Of a DNA stretch of 64,000 nucleotides, positions 1-8,394 are shown piece after piece. The stretch's first letter is position 1; every line of letters begins with the position of its first letter. A program made the position numbers and the translations under genes. The notes below the pieces were generated by a model. The model did not search any database, had not been told where the DNA came from, and saw only the letters and a program-made list of their open reading frames with translations. This DNA comes from Limosilactobacillus sp. GTDB taxonomy: Bacteria; Bacillota; Bacilli; Lactobacillales; Lactobacillaceae. The stretch is taken from positions 58,902 through 122,901 of the forward strand of contig NZ_JALCQI010000002.1 of the NCBI RefSeq assembly GCF_022651205.1. Direction: 5' to 3'.

Positions 1-525
1 CATTTCAACCGCATCTTCCCGATTGTCAATATAATAACGTGGTTTAATATTAATCTGACGAAATCCAAGCCGTTCGTATAGCCGTCGCGCCTGAAGATTA
101 TGCGCCCGTACCTCAAGTGTCATTCGTGAATAGTCATGCTGGTTAGCATACCCCTTGAGAATTTGAATAAGTCGTGAACCAATTTTCCGGTTTTGGTATG
201 CTGGACTAACACCAATATTGGTAATGTGGCTTTCGTTTCTATAGCGATTAAATGAACAACCAACATAGGCAACAACTTGACCGTCATACGTGGTAACCAA
301 GTATAAGCGATCGCGATCACGTTCTAATTCAAGCTGAAAAGCATTGGCATTCCACGGTGCCGTTCCATAAATCCGCTCCTCAATTTCAATGATTGAGGAA
401 ATATCAGCAAACCGCGCTTGCCGAATCGTAAAATGACGTCCCTGAAGTAATTCGTACCGTTGATTAAATATCAGGCGCTCTTCACCACGATTACGTTCAA
501 GCCATGCTTTAAACTTCGCGAACAT
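1..525 (-). CDS. rimI: Ribosomal protein S18 alanine N-acetyltransferase RimI, cut by window edge
   Basis: GNAT-fold acetyltransferase predicted to acetylate the N-terminal alanine of ribosomal protein S18. The ORF track missed it because the frame runs off the left edge; 175 codons are visible. The start MFAKFKAWLERN lies at 525 and overlaps the end of tsaB by 17 bases, a typical tsaB-rimI-tsaD arrangement. Visible GNAT features are the acetyl-CoA region (IGVSPAYQNRKIGSRLIQ) and the typical RimI C-terminus (LQARRLYERLGF, then INIKPRYYIDNREDAVEM). Only the last few residues and the stop are missing. Family-level function is secure; substrate is inferred from the family and neighbour. Confidence 0.9.
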   Translation of the reverse strand, partial: MFAKFKAWLERNRGEERLIFNQRYELLQGRHFTIRQARFADISSIIEIEERIYGTAPWNANAFQLELERDRDRLYLVTTYDGQVVAYVGCSFNRYRNESHITNIGVSPAYQNRKIGSRLIQILKGYANQHDYSRMTLEVRAHNLQARRLYERLGFRQINIKPRYYIDNREDAVEM

Positions 526-1234
526 AATTCTGCCTGGTTTCACCCGGATGAAGCTTCTGCCAGTTTGCTTCTGCTTCAGTAATCCGCAAGTAGTGAGGCA
601 CCATTGAATCAATATCAGACACCGGTTGAGCATTTTCACCAGCAAGTGCTAATTGATACGTGGAAGGAATAGCAAACGGTCGCGGAGCAATTTCAACATT
701 AGCAGGCATCTCACCCATCGCTTTCTTGATCCGGTCGGTTAAGTGGCCCACTAATAAGATCGGTTGCTTCAACTCTGCAAGCTGCTGTAACAAATCTTTC
801 ATTGCTAGGTGTTGGTCAGCAATCCGATTAACTAACTTGTCGTCCTGCCACTGGTAGGCACCCGCGAAGACATTCCCCCGACGAGCATCAAAGAAGGGCA
901 CAATTACTTCTTTAGTAGTTGGAACAACATTCCGTGCTAATACTTCGAGGCTCGAAACGCCCACTAATTCCTTATTTAAAGTATCAGCAAGCACCTTCGC
1001 TGTTGAAACCGCAATCCGGATTCCAGTATAAGAGCCGGGGCCTTGGGCTACAACAATTCGGTCAACTTCTTCCGGTTGCCACTTTACTAACTTAAAGAGC
1101 TTATTAATTGCTGGCATTAGGTAAATACTGTGATTACGAACCATGTTTAATGTTTCGGTTGCAAGCAGCTGATCATCCTCAACGACAGCAACACTCATTG
1201 GGTGGTTCGATGTATCGATGGCAAGTATCTTCAT
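509..1234 (-). CDS. tsaB: tRNA threonylcarbamoyladenosine biosynthesis protein TsaB
   Basis: ASKHA-fold partner of TsaD and TsaE in making N6-threonylcarbamoyladenosine at A37 of ANN-decoding tRNAs. The N-terminus MKILAIDTSNHPMSVAV carries the nucleotide-fold motif, and GPGSYTGIRIA is the TsaB hallmark. I start at the ATG at 1234 (241 aa). The track begins eight codons earlier at a TTG, but AAAGGA sits 8-9 bases before this ATG and would be inside the longer version. rimI follows with an overlap, so the two are translationally coupled. TsaB lacks catalytic residues and acts as a scaffold in the family. Confidence 0.93.
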   Translation of the reverse strand: MKILAIDTSNHPMSVAVVEDDQLLATETLNMVRNHSIYLMPAINKLFKLVKWQPEEVDRIVVAQGPGSYTGIRIAVSTAKVLADTLNKELVGVSSLEVLARNVVPTTKEVIVPFFDARRGNVFAGAYQWQDDKLVNRIADQHLAMKDLLQQLAELKQPILLVGHLTDRIKKAMGEMPANVEIAPRPFAIPSTYQLALAGENAQPVSDIDSMVPHYLRITEAEANWQKLHPGETRQNYVREV

Positions 1235-1337
1235 TTTTTCGTTCATCCTTTCAATCAACTAACATCTTATCACACCAGCACTTTTTTGCATTAAATTTCA
1301 ACTATCTTTCAATAAGGAAAATCAACAGATATACGCA

Positions 1338-1366
1338 TTTACAACTACGCTTAAATCGTATATACT
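1338..1366 (+). promoter_or_regulatory. Promoter of the toxin-antitoxin operon
   Basis: TTTACA (1338-1343), a 17-base spacer and TATACT (1361-1366) form a near-consensus sigma-70 promoter. The ribosome binding site GGAGG starts only 7 bases after the -10, so the 5' leader must be extremely short. That rules out the upstream ATG at 1369 chosen by the ORF track. Confidence 0.6.
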
Positions 1367-1383
1367 AAATGTGGAGGATGATA

Positions 1384-1773
1384 ATGAACACGAAAGTTAA
1401 ATTTGTTTTTAGTCGTGCTTTTATGGAAGAATGGTTTTCCTGTGGTTTGACCAAGGAAAATCGACAAGAATTAATCGACAATATTTCATATTATTTAAGT
1501 AATGCGCCTGATAATAATCACGGCAAGAAATTTCCAGGAGAAATTATTGAAGGGACAGGGGGAGCAATTAAATATCGCTTTACCCCGGAAGATTATCATA
1601 AAGGAAAAAGTGGGAGTTTTCGAACTATTTATTTTGTTTATGATGTTTCTATTAATCACCTATTTTTCCTAACTGTTTACCCCAAGAATAGAAAAGCTTC
1701 TTTATCTAAGCGAGAAAAACATGCAATTAAGAAATTTATTGAAAATAGTAAACGCAAACGAAAGGAGAAATAA
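1384..1773 (+). CDS. HigB/RelE-like type II toxin
   Basis: A 129-aa basic protein of the RelE/ParE toxin superfamily, closest in look to HigB-type ribosome-dependent mRNA interferases. The conserved core is near the C-terminus: KSGSFRTIYFVYD, then FLTVYPKNRKASLSKREK, matching the usual G-x-R-x-I-Y-F and FLTVYxKN patterns. GGAGG at 1373 lies 6 bases before the ATG at 1384, so the earlier in-frame ATGs are not used. The antitoxin gene begins 2 bases after the stop, giving toxin-first order as in higBA. The pair sits alone between tsaB and galE and is AT-rich compared with its neighbours, suggesting acquisition. Cleavage activity is inferred from family. Confidence 0.8.
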   Translation: MNTKVKFVFSRAFMEEWFSCGLTKENRQELIDNISYYLSNAPDNNHGKKFPGEIIEGTGGAIKYRFTPEDYHKGKSGSFRTIYFVYDVSINHLFFLTVYPKNRKASLSKREKHAIKKFIENSKRKRKEK

Positions 1774-1775
1774 TT

Positions 1776-2078
1776 ATGGCATCTGTCATTGAGGATTCAT
1801 TAAAAGAATATCAAAATTTTTTAAATGGTGAAAAAGCTGATGTCGATATTGTTGAAACAACTATTCCTGTTAAACCTGAATTTAATAGTACTACTATTAA
1901 AGATTTACGAAAAAAAATTAACGTTACTCAAAAGGGATTAGCTAATTTAATTGGCGTTTCTACTAGAACAGTTGAATCATGGGAAATGGATAGAACCGAG
2001 CCTAATCGTTCCTCACAAAAATTGCTAACACTTTTAACTAGAGATACTTCATTAGTAAACGAATTGAGATTAATTTAA
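1776..2078 (+). CDS. HigA-like antitoxin with C-terminal XRE helix-turn-helix
   Basis: A 100-aa partner of the preceding toxin. The first ~38 residues (acidic, proline-containing) are a likely toxin-binding arm; residues ~40-92 are an XRE-type helix-turn-helix (IKDLRKKINVTQKGLANLIG, then STRTVESWEMDRTEPN). Its ribosome binding site AAAGGAGAAATAATT lies inside the end of the toxin gene, so translation is coupled. By family it neutralises the toxin and represses the operon promoter. A structured repeat follows the stop codon. Assignment rests on gene order and the helix-turn-helix. Confidence 0.8.
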   Translation: MASVIEDSLKEYQNFLNGEKADVDIVETTIPVKPEFNSTTIKDLRKKINVTQKGLANLIGVSTRTVESWEMDRTEPNRSSQKLLTLLTRDTSLVNELRLI

Positions 2079-2100
2079 TTCAAAATAAAAGCTTAGTACA

Positions 2101-2260
2101 AGAAGCTGGGAATTAACTTTCTCGGAGGGACGGTTGACTAACCTAGAACGATGAATGATGATGAAATCATCAGAATCGTTCGTAGCCGAATAGGCTTGCT
2201 TCGCTGCGTTAGGCTCGAGTCCCTCAGTTAATTCTCGCGATTAGACTCTGTAAGTTCGGA
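2101..2260 (+). repeat. Structured intergenic repeat, divergent member (E5) of the post-stop-codon family
   Basis: About 160 bases of nested inverted repeats after the antitoxin gene. GAATTAAC (2110-2117) pairs with GTTAATTC (2227-2234). Inside it GAGGGAC (2125-2131) pairs with GTCCCTC (2219-2225), and the 5' side between these helices carries TTTCTC. A central arm contains AACGATgaatGATGATgaaATCATCagaATCGTT. The 3' tail CGATTAGACTCTGTAAGTTCGGAG matches the tail of the fhs copy (CGATCTAGACTCTGT). The start motif seen in the other copies is missing. The rest of the 2079-2406 gap holds two terminators. Confidence 0.55.
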
Positions 2261-2281
2261 GATCACTAAGTATATTTAAAG

Positions 2282-2322
2282 GGTGAGAAAAAACGTTTAG
2301 TTTTTTCTCACCTTCTTTTTTA
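2282..2322 (+). terminator. Rho-independent terminator for the toxin-antitoxin unit
   Basis: GGTGAGAAAAAAC and GTTTTTTCTCACC form a perfect 13-bp stem with a TTA-type loop followed by TTCTTTTTT. Confidence 0.8.
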
Positions 2323-2326
2323 ATAA

Positions 2327-2368
2327 CAAAAAGTAACACCTAGCTCCCCCAGCTAAACGTTACTTTTC
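2327..2368 (-). terminator. Terminator of galE
   Basis: On the minus strand AAAAGTAACGTTTAGCTGG pairs imperfectly with the AGCTAGGTGTTACTTTT region, ending in T's, 38 bases after the galE stop. Confidence 0.7.
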
Positions 2369-2406
2369 GAGGTTTATTATTATGAATGTATTTCTAAGCT
2401 TATAAC

Positions 2407-3402
2407 TTAGTCACGATCATCGTAACCTTTTGGATGAGTAGAGTGCCACTTCCAAGCGGTTGCAATAATGTCATGAACATCATCGTACTTTGGATCCCAG
2501 CCGAGGACATTCCGTGCCTTATCACTAGCGGCAACTAATGAATCAGGGTCTCCTGGACGACGTGGAGCAATCTTTGCTGGAATTGGTTCTCCAGTAACTT
2601 CACGAGCAGCTTCAAGCATCTGCTTGTTGGAGAAACCAGTTGATGAACCAAGGTTGAAGGCGTTACTTTCGTTACCGGCTTCAAGGTACTTAATTGCCAA
2701 GATATGAGCATCAGCTAAGTCCATAACATGAACATAGTCACGAACATTGGTTCCGTCTGGTGTATTGTAGTCGTCACCAAAAATACTCAATTCTTTCCGC
2801 TTTCCTTGAGCAACTTGGAGAATGATAGGAACTAAGTGTGTTTCAGGACCGTGGTCTTCACCAATGGTTCCATCTGGAGCGGCACCAGCAACGTTGAAGT
2901 AACGAAGGGCAACGAACTTAATGCCATAAGCCTTGTCAGCCCAGTGCATCATCTTTTCCATCATTAACTTACTCAAGCCGTATGGGTTGATTGGGTTTTG
3001 TGGATCAGTTTCCTTAATTGGCATGTGTTCTGGAACACCATAAGTAGCAGCTGTTGAACTGAAGACAATGTACTTGATGTTGTGGTCACGCATTGCTTCA
3101 AGCAAAGTGATCATTCCACCAGTATTGTTGTCAAAGTACTTCAAAGGCTTACTCATTGATTCAGGAACAATTGAAAAGGCTGCAAAGTGAACAACCGCTT
3201 CAATATCTTCGTTATCAAAGATTTTGTCCAAGAACTTCCGGTCACGAATGTCACCTTCGTAGAATTTTGCCTTTGGATTAATTGCGTCACGGTGACCTGT
3301 AGAAAGGTTATCAGCAACGACAACTTCTTGACCGTGTTCAACTAAGTCCTTAACCATGTGTGAACCGATATAACCGGCACCACCAGCAACTAAAATTGCC
3401 AT
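2407..3402 (-). CDS. galE: UDP-glucose 4-epimerase
   Basis: Interconverts UDP-galactose and UDP-glucose in the Leloir pathway and for surface glycans. 331 aa, the normal length of this short-chain dehydrogenase family. The NAD-binding GGAGYIGSH is at residues 6-14, followed by the D-N-L-S-T-G region that contacts [11 protein letters not shown] and the catalytic YGLSK with upstream Ser/Thr are present, as are [11 protein letters not shown] and [10 protein letters not shown] from the sugar-binding C-terminal part. It is monocistronic: a terminator lies just downstream, and ppx lies upstream beyond a 135-base gap. A ribosome binding site AAGGAGGAAACAAC precedes the ATG. The other Leloir genes are not in the window. 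Confidence 0.95.
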   Translation of the reverse strand: MAILVAGGAGYIGSHMVKDLVEHGQEVVVADNLSTGHRDAINPKAKFYEGDIRDRKFLDKIFDNEDIEAVVHFAAFSIVPESMSKPLKYFDNNTGGMITLLEAMRDHNIKYIVFSSTAATYGVPEHMPIKETDPQNPINPYGLSKLMMEKMMHWADKAYGIKFVALRYFNVAGAAPDGTIGEDHGPETHLVPIILQVAQGKRKELSIFGDDYNTPDGTNVRDYVHVMDLADAHILAIKYLEAGNESNAFNLGSSTGFSNKQMLEAAREVTGEPIPAKIAPRRPGDPDSLVAASDKARNVLGWDPKYDDVHDIIATAWKWHSTHPKGYDDRD

Positions 3403-3537
3403 GTTGTTTCCTCCTTATACGACAACATCTGCTAATACCAGATTGTCTATTATTTCCTTGTTCAACTATGATTGTAGCACTTTTATAATTGGCCGTTTAG
3501 TAAAATTAAGTAAAATTTTAGTAAATAATGTAACCGA

Positions 3538-4503
3538 TTACAGAGTGAATAACTTTTCGAGGCTTGTTTCATGTTCAAGGTAGCGGAAAAGTAGTCCTTC
3601 ACGTAACCCACTGTTACTAAATTGAATTAGTTTGATTTGGTGTTGACGCACTATGCTCATCAACGGTAAAAGGCCACCAATAATAACATCCGCACGTCCT
3701 TTATTCACTCCCCGGATCTTTGCCCGCTCACTCTTCGTGCATTTTAAAAGCTGGTACATAATTTCAAAGGCCTCATCAGCATTCATCGTTAGACCATGAA
3801 CCGGGGCAACTCGATCGGAGCTAGCTGCTTGTCGCCAACGATAAATCTTTGCTAATGCTCGGTTACAACCACCAAGGGCAATCACTTTACCGTGGCGGAC
3901 CCGATTGAGCCAATTCTTCTTACTAAGGGCGCGATCAACCCTTACAACTGCATTGAAGAGATCTGGCGCACTTACTAGATCACCCAAATTATATTGTTGT
4001 GAAAGGAGAACCGAACCTAGGGGAATGCTAACAACTTCTTCAGCCTGACCGTCCTTAACCAGGATAATTTCCATACTGGCACCACCGGTATCTAGGATCA
4101 CCCCATCATCTATTGCTAAGGTCCGACTTACACCAATATAGTCAAGGTAGGCCTCCTGTTCACCAGAAATCACGTGAATTACAAAACCAGTTTGTTCCTG
4201 AACCTGTTTTAGGAATTCGGTTTGGTTCTGTGCCTGACGAGTAGCAGCCGTTGCAACAGCCAAGATCTTAAGGTTCTTATACTGATCGCAAATCTGCCGA
4301 AATTCGTTCAAAGCTTTAAGGGTTCGTTTAATCGGCTCTGGCTGCAAAACCTTTTCCGGACCCATATCAGACGAAAGACGGACATACCGTTTCTCATATT
4401 GCTTTGTCTGGTATGAACCATCAGGATTAATTTGATCAATCTTTAATCGGACCGAATTTGATCCAAGATCAATGATTGCCAAGTATTTAGAGTCCTTACT
4501 CAT
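3538..4503 (-). CDS. ppx: Exopolyphosphatase (Ppx/GppA family)
   Basis: ASKHA-fold phosphatase that removes terminal phosphate from polyphosphate, possibly also pppGpp. Start set to MSKDSKYLAIIDLGSNSVRL at 4503 (321 aa): AAGGA lies 8 bases before this ATG, and it overlaps the ppk stop as ATGAGTAA. The track start is 14 codons earlier inside ppk. Phosphate-binding loops are intact: IDLGSNSVRL (residues ~9-18) and ILDTGGASMEI (~130-140). It is the last gene of the three-gene polyphosphate cluster. Lacks the C-terminal HD domain of longer family members. Confidence 0.9.
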   Translation of the reverse strand: MSKDSKYLAIIDLGSNSVRLKIDQINPDGSYQTKQYEKRYVRLSSDMGPEKVLQPEPIKRTLKALNEFRQICDQYKNLKILAVATAATRQAQNQTEFLKQVQEQTGFVIHVISGEQEAYLDYIGVSRTLAIDDGVILDTGGASMEIILVKDGQAEEVVSIPLGSVLLSQQYNLGDLVSAPDLFNAVVRVDRALSKKNWLNRVRHGKVIALGGCNRALAKIYRWRQAASSDRVAPVHGLTMNADEAFEIMYQLLKCTKSERAKIRGVNKGRADVIIGGLLPLMSIVRQHQIKLIQFSNSGLREGLLFRYLEHETSLEKLFTL

Positions 4504-6748
4504 GACGTTCATCCTTCCGTGAATCCAGGTGCAGGCTAGGGACATGACGACTTAGTGTTTCAAAGACGTTTGAAAAGTGCCGCTTTGATTTTTCATGGTG
4601 CTTAGTTTGCTTACTTTCAACATTTGCCCGTTGAACAAAGAACTCTTGAGCATTAAATGGCTCTTCGTCATGATTGTCGATCCGTTCATAGTGATCGCCA
4701 ACAAGGATCCGGGACTTAACATTGTCCTTCCACATATCATCAAGGATTGAAATTGCTTTGGCCTTCGCGTCGGCTTGCTCAACTGGGAAAAGCTCTTCTA
4801 CACGCCGATTAAGGTTCCGGGTCATCATATCAGCACTTGCCAAGTAAATCTCTTCGTTACCATTGCCCTCAAAATAGTAAATTCGAGAGTGTTCAAGGAA
4901 CCGGCCAACAATCGAATGAACTTCGATATTACCGTGAAGTTCTGGAAGATCGTTCCGCAAACAAGTAATTCCCCGAACAATTAACTGCACCTTAACACCC
5001 TTAGCAGCTGCATCGTAAAGGTGAGCAATGATTTGCTTATCAGAAAGTGAGTTCATCTTCATCCGAATTAGGGCTGGATTGCCACTCTCAGCAATTTTAA
5101 TTTGTTGATCGATCTTCTGGTTAATAAAGTTCCGAATACCGTTTGGTGAAACCCGGAGTTTGTTGAAGTATGACGGCCGGGCGAATCCAGATAACATGTT
5201 AAAGAGATTCGTCATGTCCATCCCAATTTCCTGATCACAGGTCAGCAAGCCCATATCGGTGTAGAAATGAGCGGTAACATCATTGTAGTTACCTGTTCCT
5301 AAGTGCATGTAACGACGAAGGCCATCCTCATCACGACGGATTACCAGTGCAATCTTACAGTGTGTCTTTAGACCAACAAGACCATAAATTACGTGACAGC
5401 CCATTTGTTCAAGTCGTTGTGCCCAACGAACGTTATTTTGCTCATCAAACCGTGCCTTAACTTCAACCAGTACTGTTACCTGCTTGCCCCGTTGAGCGGC
5501 CATCCCCAAATACTTAATAATCGGTGAATTACCAGATACCCGGTAAAGGGTCATCTTGATGGCAAGGACTTCCGGATCAAGTGCAGCCTGGTGAATAAAA
5601 TTAACTACTGATTGGAAATTATCGTACGGGTGCTGCATCAGGTAATCATGCTGACGAATTGCTTCAAAAATATTGTGTTCCATATTGAGGGCAGGGTTTT
5701 GGTATGCGGGAAATGGTGGGAACCGCAAATCATCGTGATCATCAACCATCCCGGAAAGCTTCTTTAAGAACGTCAAGTCAACTGGACCATTGACCCGGTA
5801 AATTGAACGTTCATTAACATGAAGGTTATCGATCAACTGGTTCTCCAGCCACTCATCAATTGAATTCTCAACCTCAAGCCGCATTACCTGACCATGTTCC
5901 CGTTCACGTAGTTGATGCTTAACAGCCCGGAGTAAGTCGGAAGTATCTTCTTCGGCCACATCCAGGTCCATATCCCGCATTACCCGGTAAGTTGCGGAGG
6001 CCAAGATTTGGTAGCCAGGAAATAATTGACCTAGGAAACGTTTGATTACTTCATCGATCAAGATAAAGTTGTTTTCTCCCGGTAACCGCACCAATCGTTT
6101 GTAGATTGAAGGAACACGGACCGTGGCAAATTTAATATCAGACTCTCGGCTATCATCATGTGGTTCTAATTGATGACTCTCAACTTCCTGATCCCCTTCA
6201 AGAATTTTCTTTTCCTGAACAGCCTGTTTCTGTCGCGGATCCCGACGCAATTGAATGGCAATATTAAGCGAATTGTTGGCAATAAACGGGAATGGTCGTG
6301 ACGTATCATCTGCCATTGGCGTTAATACCGGTAATAATTCATCACTAAAGTACCGGCGAATAAATTCCTTTTGTCGATCATCGAGATCAGCTAAATGGAG
6401 GATATTAATCTGTTGTTGGCTTAGATCTGGAATGATTTTCTTGTTGTAAACTTCATACCGTTCTTTAACCATCCCGTGTTCTTTTTTATTTACCGCATTC
6501 AACTGTTCCTCAGGTGTCATCCCCGATGCATCAGTCGTTGTCACATTTGCAGCAGCTAGTTTATGAAGTGATGCTACCCGAACCATAAAGAATTCATCAA
6601 CGTTACTTTGGGTAATCCCCAGGAAATTAGCTCGCTCCAATAATGGGTTATTAATGTCGGTTGCTTCTTGGAGGACCCGGCCGTTAAAATCGATCCAGCT
6701 AAGCTCCCGATTAACATAGTTCTGTGGTTTATAAAAATCCTTATACAT
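4496..6748 (-). CDS. ppk: Polyphosphate kinase 1
   Basis: Reversibly polymerises the gamma-phosphate of ATP into inorganic polyphosphate. 750 aa, in the family range. The N-domain starts YVNRELSWIDFNGRVL, typical for PPK1. The first catalytic His region is LVGLKTHCKIALV, followed by the G-T-G-N-Y-N-D segment and RPSYFNKLRVSPNGIR. The second PLD-like His is in RFLEHSRIYYFEG, and ASADMMTRNLNRRVEELFPV closes the active site. It starts 2 bases downstream of the HD-type Ppx-like gene and overlaps ppx by 8 bases, so the three genes are one operon. Lactobacilli commonly carry such a ppx-ppk-ppx cluster linked to stress tolerance. Confidence 0.96.
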   Translation of the reverse strand: MYKDFYKPQNYVNRELSWIDFNGRVLQEATDINNPLLERANFLGITQSNVDEFFMVRVASLHKLAAANVTTTDASGMTPEEQLNAVNKKEHGMVKERYEVYNKKIIPDLSQQQINILHLADLDDRQKEFIRRYFSDELLPVLTPMADDTSRPFPFIANNSLNIAIQLRRDPRQKQAVQEKKILEGDQEVESHQLEPHDDSRESDIKFATVRVPSIYKRLVRLPGENNFILIDEVIKRFLGQLFPGYQILASATYRVMRDMDLDVAEEDTSDLLRAVKHQLREREHGQVMRLEVENSIDEWLENQLIDNLHVNERSIYRVNGPVDLTFLKKLSGMVDDHDDLRFPPFPAYQNPALNMEHNIFEAIRQHDYLMQHPYDNFQSVVNFIHQAALDPEVLAIKMTLYRVSGNSPIIKYLGMAAQRGKQVTVLVEVKARFDEQNNVRWAQRLEQMGCHVIYGLVGLKTHCKIALVIRRDEDGLRRYMHLGTGNYNDVTAHFYTDMGLLTCDQEIGMDMTNLFNMLSGFARPSYFNKLRVSPNGIRNFINQKIDQQIKIAESGNPALIRMKMNSLSDKQIIAHLYDAAAKGVKVQLIVRGITCLRNDLPELHGNIEVHSIVGRFLEHSRIYYFEGNGNEEIYLASADMMTRNLNRRVEELFPVEQADAKAKAISILDDMWKDNVKSRILVGDHYERIDNHDEEPFNAQEFFVQRANVESKQTKHHEKSKRHFSNVFETLSRHVPSLHLDSRKDERHE

Positions 6749-6749
6749 T

Positions 6750-8267
6750 CTACCGACCCTCTTTTTCTTTTAATACTGGCTTAATTCCAAAGACATCGTT
6801 AAATAATTGTGACTTTTGACTAAATGACCAGCTTTCCAGTACTAGATCATCTGAACTAGTTGCCTTGATAATCAGTCGATCTCCCTTCAGTTTTAATTGA
6901 ATCCTACTAATTTTTTGCTGGCGGGAATCATCAAGCGAGTCAACTAATCGTAAAATCGCAGCTAGCTTTGCAACCGGCATCTGAATGTCCTCATCCAGGT
7001 GACGATAGTGTGACTGACTAACATTAGGACTCTCGGCACTGTGATAACGGGCAACCTCCGCAATAATTAAATTATCTTCATCCGATAAACCAATTAGCGG
7101 GTTTGCCTCCAGAATATATGCTGAATGACGATAGTGTCCCTGCTGATTAATAAAGTTTCCAATGTCATCGACTTTTGCTGCCACTTCGAGTAATAGACGA
7201 TAATGGTTACTCAAGCGGTGAATTGGTCGTAATTCGTCGAAAAATTGTAAGGCGTACTTCTTAACAAATTCAGCGTGCTGAGAGTCAATTCCGTAACGTT
7301 GTGCGATATTGTCTGCCGAAGTTTGAATCATTTTATTTACGGTGATTCTTGAAACATCATTTCCGGTGGCAATTCCATTTGCTAACCCATCCATAATTGA
7401 AAGATCGGTGACGTAGAGGTTAGTTGGATTAATCAAGTCGACCATTCTAGCGATCACCAAATAGTTTGGCAAAATGTATTCGTCCTCAGCAATTGCCGAA
7501 TCGATATCGTTATTATACATGTACCGATCTTGAGGAATTAACAGGTGATCGAACGTTTCCCGGAATTTTTGCCGATCAATTTCACCAAGTTTTTGGTGCT
7601 TTTCAATGTACCGTTTAGCTAACGATGGTGCATTCTGAATAATCATCGTTGTTTTCTTTTGCCGAGTCAGTTCGGGAGCCAAATAGCCTAACTTACTCCC
7701 AATATAATCCTGAATAATCTCTGTCGGGTTAGTGGTGGTCTGCCGCAATTGGTTAACTAGCCGGTGAATTTGTGCTCCACCCAGATCAATTTCCCATGAG
7801 GTTTCAAAATTACCATGGTGGAAAAATGCCAATGTCGAATTATCTAGGCCAATGCTCAAAATATAGAGACAATGCTTACTAAGTTTCTTAAACTCTGGTA
7901 ACTGGTCAACAATGTAGCTCATCGACTGTGCCATCAGTTGGTTATTGTTTAACCATTCAATCTTTAACCCGGTCCGAACATTTAGTTGATCACCGACGTA
8001 GCTTGCGGTGACGCTATCCATGTCTTCATAAGCACCATAGAACTTAATATTATCAATGTGATAATCGCTAATTAGTTCCTTAAATCCTTCAATATTATCA
8101 GTAATCGCCGCCATGTTTTCACTATAATTAGCAGTTTTACCATTTTCACCAATATCAAACTGTCCTGAGCGAACATCATTGACAATCTTCAAGCTTGGGA
8201 GCTCAATAATCCGCAAAAAAATCTGGTCCGGTTGTAAATAAATTACTGCCGTCAACGAACTTTTCAT
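6750..8267 (-). CDS. Ppx/GppA-like protein with C-terminal HD-like domain; key motifs degenerate
   Basis: 505 aa, first gene of the polyphosphate operon. Length and layout (two ASKHA lobes, then an HD-like helical domain around residues 310-490) fit long Ppx/GppA proteins. However, the first phosphate loop, normally DxGSNSxRL, reads AVIYLQPDQIFLRI, and the second, normally DxGGGS, reads ILSIGLDNSTLAFF. The HD domain reads AAKVDDIGNF where LHDIG is usual. I infer an inactive or altered paralogue, perhaps regulating Ppk or Ppx or binding polyphosphate. Its first codons MKSSLTAV follow a ribosome binding site overlapping GGGGTGATTG. Confidence 0.75.
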   Translation of the reverse strand: MKSSLTAVIYLQPDQIFLRIIELPSLKIVNDVRSGQFDIGENGKTANYSENMAAITDNIEGFKELISDYHIDNIKFYGAYEDMDSVTASYVGDQLNVRTGLKIEWLNNNQLMAQSMSYIVDQLPEFKKLSKHCLYILSIGLDNSTLAFFHHGNFETSWEIDLGGAQIHRLVNQLRQTTTNPTEIIQDYIGSKLGYLAPELTRQKKTTMIIQNAPSLAKRYIEKHQKLGEIDRQKFRETFDHLLIPQDRYMYNNDIDSAIAEDEYILPNYLVIARMVDLINPTNLYVTDLSIMDGLANGIATGNDVSRITVNKMIQTSADNIAQRYGIDSQHAEFVKKYALQFFDELRPIHRLSNHYRLLLEVAAKVDDIGNFINQQGHYRHSAYILEANPLIGLSDEDNLIIAEVARYHSAESPNVSQSHYRHLDEDIQMPVAKLAAILRLVDSLDDSRQQKISRIQLKLKGDRLIIKATSSDDLVLESWSFSQKSQLFNDVFGIKPVLKEKEGR

Positions 8268-8333
8268 TTTTCAATCACCCCTCAATGTTCTTTCAACTTT
8301 AAGTCTACCATTTATAAAGAAAAAGCGAGTGCG

Positions 8334-8372
8334 AAAAAGGTCTAGAATGATCGAAAAAACCATTCTAGACCC
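8334..8372 (-). terminator. Terminator after the acyl-ACP thioesterase gene
   Basis: Minus strand GGTCTAGAATGGTTTTTTCGATCATTCTAGACC forms a strong stem followed by TTTTTCG. It separates the thioesterase gene from the downstream polyphosphate operon. Confidence 0.85.
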
Positions 8373-8394
8373 TTTAATTGATTAATCTTTACTG

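Noticed and set aside
8315-8345. AAAAAGCGAGTGCGAAAAAGG resembling the repeat start motif
   Set aside because: It is not after a stop codon in that orientation, has no nested hairpin or tail after it, and overlaps the thioesterase terminator; similarity is probably chance.
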